Part shown: piece after piece, positions 46,861 to 58,370 of the stretch
How the letters are laid out: each line of letters starts with the position of its first letter
How positions within the stretch are numbered: the first letter of the stretch is position 1
Translations under genes and position numbers: made by a program
Notes under the pieces: generated by a model
Told to the model about the DNA's origin: nothing
Seen by the model: the letters and a program-made list of their open reading frames with translations, nothing else
Database searches by the model: none
Assembly (NCBI GenBank): GCA_963971575.1
Contig: OZ020611.1
Span: 180,236,071-180,300,070, forward strand
DNA: 64,000 nucleotides
Direction: 5' to 3'
Source: Liopterus haemorrhoidalis
Lineage: Eukaryota > Arthropoda > Insecta > Coleoptera > Dytiscidae

Positions 46861-48047
46861 CACGATGGCGGGATGAAAAGTTGTGCGAACTAGGTGTTCA
46901 TCACATGTCAATATATTGCAAGTCAAATTTTATTTCGTTCTGACATTTAGTTTGGTTTTAACAGTAACGAGAAGAAATGGAAGATTTTGATAATCATTAA
47001 ACATCTTTTAGAAAAAGAATTCCGAAGAAAATCCGTGGCGATATGGTTAGCACTTGAGGTGAGGATGCCCTTTTATATGCAATCATTTTTCACTGGGAGA
47101 ATGAGTTTAGGAGAGGAAGAAACGATGTCAAGGATGATTGCCTTAGCGGACGTCCGAAACCGGCAATAACTCCGGAATTTACAAACAAAATACAATACAC
47201 CATTTTCAATGACTAGATTTGGCAGAAGTATCAGAGCTAGTTGGCATATCGAAGCAAAAGCGTACTTTTATTTTAATGGAGGAGTTGGATATACGGGAGC
47301 TTTCGGCCAGATGGGTGTGGCGTTTGCTCTCTACGAACAAGCTCTTTCGATGTCAATTTACTCGGGTTGGTTTGGAGTAGTCAAATAAAATTTCGGTAAT
47401 TTCTTGAGTTGCTTCTTTACCATGCATAAGATTTGTGTGCCTTATTATACGCCAGAAGTCAAGGAACAGTCCAAATAGGGAATTCATCGTGGTTTCCCGA
47501 CTCCAAGGCAAAAGTGGTTCTATCGGCTGGACAGATCATGTCATTTTTTGGGAAACGAAAAGGGATATTATACACAGACTATCTATCAAAAGGTCAATTA
47601 ATGGATAATACTATGATGAATTTTTTGACAGTTTGATGAATGAAATTGCTCCTGATTTGGTGACAAAGAAAGTCCTCTACCGCCATGACAATTGGTGCAT
47701 TAGGGGCATCCCTAATGCACCAATTCCAGCAAAATTGTAACTCGAAAACTGAAAGAATTAAAGTTTGAAGTAGCTAGTCATCTACTTTATTTGCCAGTTC
47801 TAGCACCTTCCGCCTTCTATCTCTTTCCAAAATAAAGAACTAACTATATAAAAAAATTTAATCGGTCGATTGAGGAGGTCATATAAACGTTTATTTTGAG
47901 GGCCTTGAAAAAAAAAATCACTTTTATGAAGGTATACAGATGCTCGAGCATCCCTGAACTGAGTGTATAGAATAAGAGATGCTTATGTAGACAAATGCAT
48001 TTTAAATAAAGAAATTCTTATTCACACTATTTTTCATCCAGCCCTCG
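46861..48047 (+). pseudogene. mariner element, near full length, transposase dead
   Basis: Inverted ends CACGATGGCGGGATGAAAAG and TTTTCATCCAGCCCTCG with TA on both outer sides, 1187 bp, the usual mariner size. The protein is in shreds: LLEKEFRRKSVAIWLALE-like N-terminus near 47000, YYTPEVKEQSK then GIHRGFPTP near 47450, AKVVLSAGQIMSFFGKRKGI and DYLSKGQ near 47540, RHDN (second catalytic aspartate) near 47683, and after several stops LEKKNHFYEGIQMLE near the end. Exactly after the RHDN codons a 36-bp perfect palindrome (47690-47725) has been created, breaking the catalytic region. The first aspartate is not recognisable. Confidence 0.88.
47690..47725. other. 16-bp perfect palindrome inside mariner gene
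   Basis: AATTGGTGCATTAGGG and CCCTAATGCACCAATT pair perfectly around GCAT. In the ancestral gene only the right arm is expected (codons after HDN), so the left arm looks like a snap-back copy of it. Confidence 0.9.
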
Positions 48048-48049
48048 TA

Positions 48050-48595
48050 AATTATTTTGGTTGTATTATTTTGTTAATATGCTAAAGAAATATATAAATT
48101 ACAGTATTTTAAGTTCTGAATAGAAGAGAGCATAGATAAGATCGGAACAAGACAACTCGGCAACTATAACAAATAACAAACGCTTGTATATCCTACTGGT
48201 GATGGTTGGTGATACTCATTTTATCTAAAAATTTAACTAATACAAAAATATATATAAGTAAAGAAAACATAACTCCAAAAATGGCTTCAACTACCCTTCC
48301 GGACATAATCCGTACGTATGTGAGGGTAGATGGTATTCGTCTTATTCTCAGCAATGTACAAGAAATACAATGATAGAGAAATTTTAAAATACTGATAATA
48401 AAGTTGATAATAAAGTTGTAATCGAGACCAAAAACATAATACTGCCCTTAAGCAATGAAGTAAAGAAGGTACAAAAATGATCATCTCACCTTCCCCTAAG
48501 GGTAACATATTTTAGTTTCGTTCCCTAATTAATCATTTTCACATAATAAGTGAAAATAGTAGAAATCGCGACCCACCTGAAAACTTTCCTTTTTT
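48050..48595. other. no recognisable gene
   Basis: No supportable coding sequence or repeat. Confidence 0.45.
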
Positions 48596-48600
48596 TATTT

Positions 48601-48737
48601 GATTTAATGGCCTTTAGTACTTCGGCCAGTAGCCACGACAAGTAAAATTTTTGAAAATTCATGCCTGAACGAGGTTTGAACCTGAAACCTTAGCAATGTA
48701 GGACACCTATGTTACCACTACCCTACGCCGATCGGCT
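48601..48737 (-). repeat. tRNA-headed repeat, family T
   Basis: Minus strand: GGCGTAGGGTAGTGGTAAC (A box), GGTTTCAGGTTCAAACCTCG (B box), then GTTCAGGCATG and the tail AAGTACTAAAGGCCATTAA. Matches 13750-13882 over head and tail. Confidence 0.65.
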
Positions 48738-48739
48738 GA

Positions 48740-49885
48740 ACCTGAAAACTTAAAACTACTGCTCTGCGGTCAGCCATCGGAGGAAAAAGAGGATTTCGAG
48801 ATTTTGCCCATTTTTACTCTAAAATAATAATTTATATACTTTTCTTATTTTTAATGCAAAAACTTCTTACCCTGCAATACGAACATGTTTTATATAATTA
48901 TAAAACTTTGTTGCTATTTAATTCAGTAAAATTTAGTTTTCTGTTCAAATCGAGAATTACACACTGTGTATTTCGTGAATAAGAGAGTAGAGAATAGATA
49001 TCGACGAAAATGTCCCAATTTAGAAACTAATCGGTCCATTATCGTCGATATCCGCACACCTGGCTACCCTGGTCATATCTTCAAAATCCTAAAAAATGTA
49101 ATGAGCTCTGTAGCCGCATGACTACTAATGATAATGATACTATTTAAACAATATCTAAATATCCTAGAGCTACCAATTACAAATTCATCTTATCTCAGTA
49201 TAGAATTCTGCAAAATCTATAGCGGCATTCGTTCAAACACCACATCTCAAATATCAAACAAGTACAAAGTTAAACGAGGACAATACAGCAAACCGTGCAA
49301 TCATACCCTAGTTTCTACTTATTTGCAAATAGACGGACAGATTAAATAACGTGACGTAACTACTAATTGAAACAGAACTATGTTAAATGTGTATGTGTAC
49401 TGTAAATCCAAATAACTTGACATGAAAATATAACATAGAAGAATATTCTCGCAGGAAAAGTACCGGTGTTTCATTATGTTTCTGCATTTTCCTTTGTGAC
49501 ACAAACGTTTAAATGAAATTTGTCGTAATTAAATGCATTTAGGAGGTCGTCATAAGTTTGTATAAGGAAGATAAGGTCACAAGCACACAAGGGAAATGTC
49601 ATTATTGGAGACTTGAGTATTTAATAATAGGATTTAGTGAGTTTCAGCAAAAACAGCTTTTGTTTTTCATGTATGCTCACAGATAATGTTTCTATGTAAT
49701 TAATTACGTTATGCGAGTGAAGTCTTGTGTCTACAGATTAGATAGAGTTTGAATAACTTTTAATTTGATGTGTCAGTAAATGTGAATGAAATAGTAACAC
49801 TCGAATATGCACTAGTCGTTAACACACAACAGTATTTTATTTAACAAATATCTATATAATATAGATATTATATGCCAACCAAACA
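48740..49885. other. no recognisable gene; palindrome beside next element
   Basis: No supportable coding region. ATATCTATATAATATAGATAT near 49849-49869 is a short perfect palindrome lying next to the Tc1/mariner element at 49888. Confidence 0.45.
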
Positions 49886-49887
49886 TA

Positions 49888-50658
49888 GATGTCCCATAAT
49901 TTTTGCTGTTTTTAAACTTGAATAAAAAAATGAAATATATGAAAATATGAAAAAAATATTTGTGAATAAAAAATAATTAATTTAGTGCCTAAATGTTAAC
50001 AGGAATGCGGATTTATATTTCTTAAAAATAATGTTGTCGAGATGTCTTCCGCTACGTGCCACGCATTCTCGAAACCTGGACCTTAAATTTACGAAAACAA
50101 CTGCTAGCATTTCTTCTGAAATAGCGTTTATTTGGGCCTGATTTCGCTATTTTGAAGCTCTCAAAGTGCGTGGTGCTGTCTCATACACCTTGGATTTAAG
50201 TTAACTCCACAAAAATAAATCGGGAGAAGTCAGGTCAGGGCTCATTGGGGGACACTGTAAGTCCCCCCGATTTTAAATGACTTTTCTTTTTTCCAACCCG
50301 AATAGCAGCGACGTTCTCAGGTATGTTTACAGACTGACGGCGGCCTGATGGCTTCTTGTTTACACAAGAACCTGTTGTTCTGAACTTGTTTAACCATGAT
50401 TGCACTAAACTGCGGCTTGGAGCATCGGCCACACGGTAATATTCAAACGATTGCAAAAAAGGCGGCCTGCCGCTACGTACAATTCTTGGGTTTTCAAATA
50501 AAGCTCAATGAAGAGCGCGCAGTGTTCTAAGTCCACCTATCCATTGTTACTAAATAATCCGCAACTTTCCTCTAACCGGAGAATACCGAGTCGTCGCGCT
50601 ACTATACAACGTTGCCAAACCAGCGCTCTGCAAAAACAGCAAAACATTATGGGACATC
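49888..50658 (-). pseudogene. Tc1/mariner element with catalytic core deleted
   Basis: Inverted ends GATGTCCCATAATTTTTGCT and AGCAAAACATTATGGGACATC; TA precedes the left end. On the minus strand 50456-50265 encodes a helix-turn-helix region, PSRSLVQSWLNKFRTTGSCV and GRRQSVNIPENVAAIRVG. The reading then jumps, with a shift, to CPPMSPDLTSPDLFLW (third acidic position, equivalent to SPDLTPLDF..W in relatives) and FRECVARSGRHLDNIIFKK at the end. About half of the transposase, with the first two catalytic aspartates, has been removed. The result is a 771-bp non-autonomous derivative that kept both ends. Confidence 0.85.
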
Positions 50659-50839
50659 CGTTACAATATCTTTTCCACAACTATATACCTGTAGTTGTAC
50701 ATAGAATAAACATAAAAGTTTCGACAAAACAAATCACGCTTGTATTAACGCGTTAGTGATATTTGTTGATAATGATAATGGATTGGTTGAGAATGTAAGT
50801 AAGGCAGTTAGGAAAATTTCCATTTTCCAGACTGCCATA

Positions 50840-51540
50840 CAAGGGCTATTCGGAAAGTAACCTCCGTTTGACTATAAAAATATAACCATCATATATACAA
50901 ATATTTTATTGTATACATCTTAAAACTACATATTTTCTTAATTTTTCCACCTAGTCGCCATTTAAATTTAAGCACTTGTCATAGCATTTAACCAGCTTTG
51001 AAATTTCTTCTTCATAGAATTCTGCCGCCACCAGAGAAATATAGCCAACCAGTTACTACGTTTTGAAGATCTTTATTCCAGTACATCATTAGCGAAGTAC
51101 TGGGACCCAAGCCAGTTTTTTATGTGGTCGAAAAGGTGGAAATCACTTGGAGCCAAGACTAGAAGAAAGTCTAGGCCGGAACCTATTCGTTTGGTTTTAT
51201 GGATCTCGGTCAGAAATTTTATTATCCAACGAGTACAAAACTTCCGGTAGCCTAATTTTTCGAAGACTATCTCGTAGAAAACAGTCTGAGAAACTTGAGG
51301 AAATTTTTCGGAAAGTTTCGAGATCGTGAACCGACGGTTCTCTTTAACATTTGGTGGGATATTCTATTTCGGCACTCAAATTTTGAGGTTATAACAAGCG
51401 AACATTCGGCAGGACATCGCTCCCCTTGTATGGCTGAAAGCTTATTGAATCACTACATGCGCCGATGTAACAATGGTGGCACTCCACCGCCTACTTCTCA
51501 CGCTACGCAACAATGGAGGTTATTTTCCGAATAGTCCTCG
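50840..51540 (-). pseudogene. mariner element with catalytic core deleted
   Basis: Inverted ends CAAGGGCTATTCGGAAAGTA and TATTTTCCGAATAGTCCTCG are flanked by TA on both sides. The minus strand reads NRRFTISKLSEKFPQVSQTV and FYEIVFEKLGYRKFCTRWI, LTEIHKTKR and GSGLDFL, then directly LAPSDFHLFDHIKNWLGSQY. The segment from just before the first catalytic aspartate to just before the third is missing. The downstream part is broken by stops. The same deletion style as the element at 49888, but a different mariner lineage with different ends. Confidence 0.85.
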
Positions 51541-51768
51541 TAGCACATAGTGTCAGTATTAATATGTACAGACGCTATATACTATGAAACAGGCGAAAAC
51601 CCAGGTTCTCATGACCCCCCCAGACACTCAAAAACGCCTATTTGAGGGACACGTACCCTTAAGTAAGAATGTTGGCTTCTAAGACCTCTCCTTCGTAGAA
51701 AAAATTCTGGACGTCCGCTTGCTATGATAATCTGGTCAATGGTGATAGGATCCCAAATAAATATTACT

Positions 51769-51951
51769 TTCAAATTAAAATGTAAGATTATCTTTGCAGG
51801 AGCAGTAATTACTTTTTCTTTATAAGATAATCTTATTTTACCATTTTAAACTGAAAAAAAGATAATGTTTGCAGAAACAGTAAATTTTTGGGAACATTAT
51901 CACAAAAATGTATAGTTTTTGCAAAGATAATCTTACCTTTCCATTTGAAAC
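51769..51951. mobile_element. compound palindromic element
   Basis: The unit TTCAAATTAAAATGTAAGAT-TATCTTTGCAG occurs four times in alternating orientation (starts about 51769 plus, 51826 minus, 51857 plus in shortened form, 51911 minus), so the 183 bp form nested inverted repeats. No coding and no recognised superfamily. Confidence 0.7.
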
Positions 51952-53150
51952 TTAGCTCTGCCGCGCTTATTTGCAATCCTAATGGCGGCGCTGTGACTAT
52001 TGGCCAGACTGAGTGTCTGTACATATTGTATGATTTAAAATGAATAAGTGATTATTTAGTTGACAAATTATAGCCTTAATTTGTGAAATAAAAAGTCATT
52101 TATTAATTTTACCACATCTTAAACTTCATGCCAACTCAACAACTGATATTTATCAGGTATGTATGATTAATTAGAATTTTGACAGTTGGTTACTGGTTAT
52201 CATGACAACATAAGATAGCCTACCACTAACTAGGTGTTGCTTATTTGTAAATTAAGTGTTTTAATCGATTATTATGGTTTTGTAGTTGAATTTGTCAGTA
52301 AAACACAAAAGTATTTTTATATAATCATGTCTTTAATTTACGTATTTTATAACATTAAAGTATACAGTTGATAATATTTGGCATTGTCAGTTGGTTACCA
52401 TGGCAACACTTTACGCACCAGTGTCTAAAAGTGTCATTTTAGATATTATATGCATGCGTAAAGTGCCTACTTTACAAGAAGCCTTCTTTATCTGCAAACA
52501 CGTGGGTGGTGACGAGTTGTATCACTAGATCACTGTTCTTTAATGTTCAGATACTTGTACCTAGAACAATTCTTCTATGAAGGTGCTTCAGATTTAGCAG
52601 TCCTTTACCTTCAAAATGAGGTGAGAAGCAAATACTTTGGAGAGAAGATTTTTTATGTAGGATATAACTAGGATCCACTAGATCCACCACATGTAGTAGA
52701 TCTTTTTCGTTTCAATGTCGAAGGACTGTATTCTTTGACGTTCTATTTGAGAACGCCGAAGATATAGGACAATATTAGAACAGCAATCATATCTATTTTG
52801 GAGATCTTATTCCATCCAGATAGTTGGAATGTTATTCTAAAGTACTTATCTTCTGATGTATTTTGCGTGTACTTCATTCCATCACTTGTTATGGAATAAC
52901 TATTCCATGCTTGTTGGCACTTGTTGTGGTAGGATTAAATTAAAATATATGCAATGTTTACATTAAATAAATACAACATAACTTGGCAAATTAAAATAAA
53001 CCAAACAAATAATAAATAAAAAAATAAGTTTAATTAATTGATTAATTTGTTATGAAATATAAATTATTTGTTAAGATAAAATGTTTCTTAAAATAATTAT
53101 TTGTTATTTTTTTTTTCTTCTGGTGGCCGTAGAGATTGTAGGGTCTGTGT
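51952..53150. other. no gene; two RFX X-box-like palindromes
   Basis: No supportable coding region. A ~30-bp block occurs twice: CAGTTGGTTACTGGTTATCA around 52183 and CAGTTGGTTACCATGGCAAC at 52388-52407. Confidence 0.5.
52394..52407. promoter_or_regulatory. perfect X-box (RFX-type) palindrome
   Basis: GTTACCATGGCAAC matches the RFX X-box consensus GTNRCC-AT-GGYAAC on both halves. A mutated version, GTTATCATGACAAC, lies at 52196-52209 within a duplicated block. There is no adjacent gene, so a regulatory role is unproven. Confidence 0.3.
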
Positions 53151-53153
53151 CTC

Positions 53154-53249
53154 GGTTGGAAGAGAAAATTCGATGCTTGTGGTTCCACACGCTCGCCTGC
53201 GGCTCGCGCTCTGAATGTCCCACTGGCATCGAATTTTCTCATTCCAACC
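53154..53249. mobile_element. hairpin element with GC-rich core
   Basis: GGTTGGAAGAGAAAATTCGA at the left and TCGAATTTTCTCATTCCAACC at the right pair over ~23 bases with one bulge. The 48-bp centre, with GCTCGCCTGCGGCTCGCGCTC, is far richer in GC than anything nearby. Confidence 0.7.
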
Positions 53250-54280
53250 TTATTACAGAATATACTATTATTTTTTATTTAAAACAATTGCACAGAAACA
53301 GATATTTCTTGCAGACAAAAAGAAAATTGTTGGGGCCAATTGTGATCGAATCGGTTATATAAAAAATATAGCCAGACAACGAAATTAAACAAAAATAAAC
53401 GAAGTATAGGGGTGAAAAAAATAATGATATAACCTCCAATTATATTTATATGTTCATTTTAAATAATTTTGAATAGGAACAGAAAGGTGTAATTGATATA
53501 TCTTAGGAACAAAACGGAAAACCATATGTAGCCTTGCGATTTGCAGTTCGACATGTATATGATCACCATATTTCAAGATATTTTACAATCCCAGACTAAT
53601 TACTTATCTTATGAAATGTCTGTTCACACCAGAAAGTTGTGTGTGCGATACGACATAATACATTTGAAGTTGTAGCCATGATTTCAGTTTACAAATTACC
53701 CTCTAGGATAGTAAATTGAAACTGTGCAGAGAGGACGAGGACAGATAGGAATCTTGGTGTTGGTGAGAGTACAAAGATGCTGCGACTCGGAGTTCTCCGA
53801 AAGGTCAGTTGCCCGGACACAGAATCGATGTATTCTCATTCTAACTCCCGCATCAACTTGTACGACATATCCATTTATCTACATGATGGGGTACGCAGTG
53901 TGAACACCCTACATAAAGCTGCCTCATTCCAGCAAAATTTCTATGAAACTGTCAAAATTTTATTGTGTTTTATGCACATACTTTACAACACATGTTGGAC
54001 GTTTTATTTTTGAAAAGAATTGACTGGTCTTTCCACTGACATATAACTAGTTATGCAACACAATAATAAACTACACTAAAAGTATGTACCGTAAATATAA
54101 GAGTGTAACCAGATATTTAGTTGCGATAAGTAATAATTTTTGTTGGTAGTTGACTATTTAAGGGACACTTTGTTCAAATGATCGTTCTGTTTAAAACCAT
54201 AACCTGAATATTATGTGGTGATCTGTACATTACACATTTATATGTAAATATGTATTAACAATATTTATTAAACGTGATCT
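53250..54280. other. no recognisable gene
   Basis: No supportable coding sequence. An ATG frame of 78 codons at 53777 has no recognisable features. Confidence 0.4.
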
Positions 54281-54285
54281 TTTAG

Positions 54286-54377
54286 CTGATTCAACGTCGA
54301 CTGAAAGCGATGATGATGAATTTGTCATGGATTATTTGAACAGACGATAGTTTCGTGCAATTAAAAAGTGGAGAGAG
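54286..54377 (+). pseudogene. exon-like fragment with in-frame stop
   Basis: Preceded by TGATCTTTTAG (acceptor) and followed by GTAAGAAACC (strong donor). Reads DSTSTESDDDEFVMDYLNRR, a TAG stop (54348-54350), then FRAIKKWRE. The acidic stretch followed by a basic YLNRR...KKWRE segment recalls the start of several insect transposase-derived genes, such as HARBI1-like ones, but I cannot name it. The in-frame stop argues for a dead fragment. Confidence 0.3.
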
Positions 54378-54540
54378 GTAAGAAACCGAGAAAAACAAGA
54401 GAAGTCGATTTTGGTAAGTAATCAACATTACATACTATAGATTTTACACATACATTCAGAAAGTAATGGTCGATTTTACAGTTGTTTTCTACCGTAAAAC
54501 AGATCAGTAAAACGTAGTATTAATGTATGTATTGCATATA

Positions 54541-54595
54541 TAATTGATGCGAAATGTGCAGTTTCACACGTTTCAGAATTTCGTAGGTATTTATT
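54541..54595 (-). repeat. family A right-end relic
   Basis: TTGATGCGAAATGTGCAGTT and TCACACGTTTCAGAATTTCG are mutated family A right-end sequence. It is cut off where the mariner relic begins. Confidence 0.7.
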
Positions 54596-54601
54596 CTAAT
54601 C

Positions 54602-55352
54602 GGTTCTTACAGAGAGAATTTTGCTCCGTCGCATTGACGTCTGTGATTTGCATCTGAAACGTCAAGAAAATGATCCATTTTTGAAGTGAATCATCACTGG
54701 GGACGAGAAATGGGTTGTCTACAACGTTAAACGCAAGAGATCATGGAGTAAAAAAGATGAACCGGCTCAAAGCACTTCGAAAGCCAATATTCATAAAAAA
54801 AAGGTGATGAGTGTGTTTGGTGGGGTTTTAAGCGAATAGTTTTATTTGAGCTTCTACCAGATAATACCAGGATTAATTCTGAAGTGTACTGTTATCAACT
54901 GGACAAATTGAATGATTCACTTAAACAGAAAAGGACAGAATTGATCAATAGAAAAGGTATAGTATTCCACCAAGATAAAGCGAGACCTCATACAAGTTTG
55001 CTTACTCGCCAAAAGCTTTAACAGCTTGGATGGGATGTACTATAACACCCACCATATTCTCCAGATCTGGCACATTCAGATTATTACCTGCTCCGGTCTC
55101 TACAATTTTTTTTTAGGCGGCAAAACCTTCAAGAACTTCTGGTGAGGACGTTAAAAATGGGTTAGATCAGTTTTTTGCCAGCAAAGATAAGAAGTTTTAT
55201 GAGCGTGGAATCATGCTACTGCCAGAAAGCTGGCAAAAGTTATTGTACCAAAATGGTGAATATATAATCAAATAAAAATTTATGCACTATAACAAAATCG
55301 TTATTCATTTTAACCAACAAAAACGAAATGACTTTCCGACAAAGGGCCTCCT
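54602..55352 (+). pseudogene. mariner (cecropia/Hsmar1-like) transposase relic, 5' truncated
   Basis: Reads ILLRRIDVCDLHLKRQENDP, IITGDEKWVVYN (first aspartate), SWSKKDEPAQSTSKANIHKK, then after a one-base shift VWWGFKRIVLFELLPDN, EVYCYQLDKLNDSLKQKR, GIVFHQDKARPHTSLLTRQK (second aspartate), HPPYSPDLAHSDYYLLRSLQ (third aspartate) and FFASKDKKFYERGIMLLPES with WQKLLYQNGEYIIK at the end. There are 34 residues between the second and third aspartates, so all three acidic positions survive, but shifts and stops break the frame. The N-terminal DNA-binding domain and left end are replaced by a family A relic. The right inverted repeat is probably ACGAAATGACTTTCCGACAA, ending near 55352. Confidence 0.88.
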
Positions 55353-56380
55353 CAATGGGCCATTGAGGGGCACAAATGTTGAGTATCTTAACTACATAAC
55401 AGAGTGGATTATATAGATAATTTTGCCGAAAATCTCTTTATTCAAAGGAGTTGTGTTTCGAAATTCTCCATCGTTTGGTACAAAAAACCAGCAGATCGGT
55501 GCTTAAATATCGAGATATATATCCATCAGCCCCACTAATGATGATATCTTTGATGTTGATAATGACAGTTTTAATATAAAAACAGAAATATTGTCAGTAA
55601 ACTATTTTTGACCAAAATGTATTAACACAGTGATGTCAATGATTTTCATGGAAATTCTTTCATATATTTTTCAAAATAGTTTTATGTTGATACTGTAAAA
55701 TTTCACAAACTGAAGCTAAATGGTTTTTGTACTAAGACCTTCATTTGCAATTGTGATATTTATTTAAGGACTTTATATCATAAAACTTTTACTGCATTAT
55801 TATTATAATTAATTATTAGAACTTAAGTTTTTGACCAAAATATAAATTATTTTACTGCCGTTTTTTTTCAAGTATATTGATGCAATGTTTCTTTTTTTCA
55901 CAAAAAACTTCGTATGTAAAATACTAACTATGAAAAGTTGTAAATGAAAGTCTTAATACTTGGCAAAAATTTCGTTGAAATGAAAATTTGTTAAAATATT
56001 ACCTTGTATATCAACCTGTATTTTTATTGATGGTGTGTATATAAAACGTTTTGTTGTTTTTTTTTAATTACCACCAAATAAAATAACAGTATTGGTTTAA
56101 ATTATGGTCTTTATTGTTGTTGTCAGCTTACCAGTTTCTCTCAATAACATTATCAAAGATAAAATATATTAAAAATACGTAATTAAAATTTTGTTAACAT
56201 ACGAGGTGTTTAAATTAAGTAACCGGGCTGGCAACATAGAGTTTGATCTGGCAACATTTGCCACGCAGTAATTTCAATAAACGAGTTTTTGGCCAGTAAA
56301 AACAATCCTGTGGCTCCTCCGCCTCCTTATTCGCCCGACTTGAGCCCTTGTGACTTTTTCATCTTCCCAAGATCAAAAAA
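55353..56380. other. no recognisable gene
   Basis: AT-rich. Near 56300-56370 the plus strand reads PPPPYSPDLSPCDFFIFPR-like codons, a ~60-bp scrap of another mariner-type third-aspartate region, just before the family A copy. Nothing else supportable. Confidence 0.5.
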
Positions 56381-57233
56381 TTGATGTGAAGTGTGAATAT
56401 TCACACATTTCAGGGTTTCGCAGGTATATAATCAGTGAAGGCGGTATGCTGAGTGTGTAGGACAAATTTTACTTTATAGTAATCACGGCAAAATGAACGA
56501 TATTTTTAAAATAATTTATCGTCTGTTAATCATATAATAAGACTGGTTATTAAATTTACGCTCTTAAAAATTAAATACAACATTTGTCAAAATATAACTA
56601 AAATTTTGACAAAATAATTTCAACATAATAAAAATGCAAAAAAAAAACAGAAAAAATAAAACTCACTCCGTCCGTACTCGAATTCGAAACCCTTCGTTTA
56701 CTAGAGAATTTTAGCTTCCGACACCAGCGCTCTAACCCGTTGAGCCATCGGACGCTTTACATATGAGTGTCTTACATTGGTATAACTTTTGTACTTTGTG
56801 AACCAAAAACCCCAAAAAATGCGTTATTTTCCGAAAACATAATCTGATCAAAAATTCCTGTTGTACTATTTCGGTTCACACCAATATACATTACTTGGAA
56901 TTTTTTTAGATTTTTAGTTTAAACCATCTGGGCTACAGAGTGTGGGACAAAAATTTTTTTGCACAATTTTGGCAAAAATCGCACCAAAATAATTTATTTT
57001 GCAAAAATAAAAATTTGATCGTTAATCCACGTACTACGGGCTTTCATTTGATACCCTACTCAGAATTAAAAAAAAATATTTTTGTTTTCGATGAGCACAT
57101 ATTTGTTTATATTTTTAGGGGGGTATGTTTTTTAGATGTTTTAGTATTTTTCCTATGTGCGGGTCAAAGAGTTGTATAAGCATGCCAAATTTCAACTCTC
57201 TAGGTTTAGCCGTTTGGCTACAATTTTAACCGA

Positions 57234-57291
<58 letters not shown>

Positions 57292-57343
57292 GACAAAATG
57301 ACGGTATAAGGGTTTTTTGGTCATACCTACAAAACCCTAAAAA
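56381..57343 (-). mobile_element. family A repeat, copy 5
   Basis: Bounded by TGATGTGAAGTGTGAATATT and ACCTACAAAACCCTAAAAA. Long (GACA)n tract at 57234-57291. The segment next to the right end (around 56430-56525, with GTAGGACAAATTTTACTTTA) differs from copies 1-4 but is shared with copy 6, so the copies are mosaics. tRNA-like cassette at 56668-56755. Confidence 0.92.
56668..56755 (-). other. tRNA-like cassette in family A copy 5, acceptor stem present
   Basis: The minus strand starts GCGTCCG and ends CGGACGG, six of seven pairs. A box GATGGCTCAACGGGTTAGAG, B box GGGTTTCGAATTC. About 88 nt, with a longer middle than ordinary tRNA. It is the best-folding cassette of the family and unrelated in sequence to those of copies 3 and 4. 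Confidence 0.6.
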
Positions 57344-57789
57344 TCACCTTAAGGGACGTCATTTTGGGACACTCGAAAACACCCAAATGTCCGTAATAGA
57401 CCAGCTGAAGCTATTCTAGTATCCAAGATCCAGCACTTCTAGGAGGATTGGATAAACCGTCTCCAGCGCTGTGTGACTTCCCAATGAAGCTATTTTGAGG
57501 GAGACAATATTAAATTGTAGTTCTATTCTAGTAATTGTAGTACTATATATTATTATTATTGTTCTGTTCATCTTTTAAATCTTCCCACGAGCTGATGGAT
57601 ATCACAATCTGTCCTGTTATCCCCATGTCTTACTCACTGTAAAGATCTAAAGATTTGCATCTACTTCCTTGGATTTGTTACTCTAAGTTTTACTAGATTG
57701 TTTACTTAGACAATATTTAACCAAGCAATAGACATCAACGTATTATTATTACATACGAAAGTTCGTAGACTGTTTAACCGACAATTGGA

Positions 57790-57820
<31 letters not shown>

Positions 57821-58365
57821 TTCTCTCTCTCTCTTTTATGGGGCACTATCTGTCAGACTGACTTTTTACTATGGATGAATATCGAATTTTTTTGACGATA
57901 ATGAAAATAGATGTTTTTCACATCAATATTGCGAGACTGATGTAATCTTTCGATGTTCTTCTCCGATATTTTATGTATATTTTATTCTTCTATTTTTCAA
58001 CTACTGCAATTTTTTAACGAAACTTTTTGAGAAACAATAAGATGTTGGAGAAAGTTTTTGGTAGATTGAGGAAAAAATTAGATTTAATAGAGAGTTTTGC
58101 CAACGGTATGAATAACTGACGTACAACGACAAAAATAACGTGAAAGCGCTATTACTAATTTTAAAGATGTTGACGAAAGGTTTTGGTAGATTAAGGAAAA
58201 AATTAGATTTAGACGTACAATGACAAAAATAACGTGAAATAAAGATCATAGTATATTTATCCTTACACGGATAACAGTTTTTGCATAATGTCACTTAGTT
58301 TTCACGTTTATGGCTTCCCTTAATATATGACAAGTATATTTTTAAGACAGAAATGTTATTTTATT
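57344..58365. other. no gene; (CT)n tract
   Basis: No supportable coding sequence. A (CT)n microsatellite lies at 57790-57835. A ~40-bp phrase (GGTAGATTGAGGAAAAAATT) is duplicated at 58060 and 58185. Confidence 0.5.
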
Positions 58366-58370
58366 TTGGG

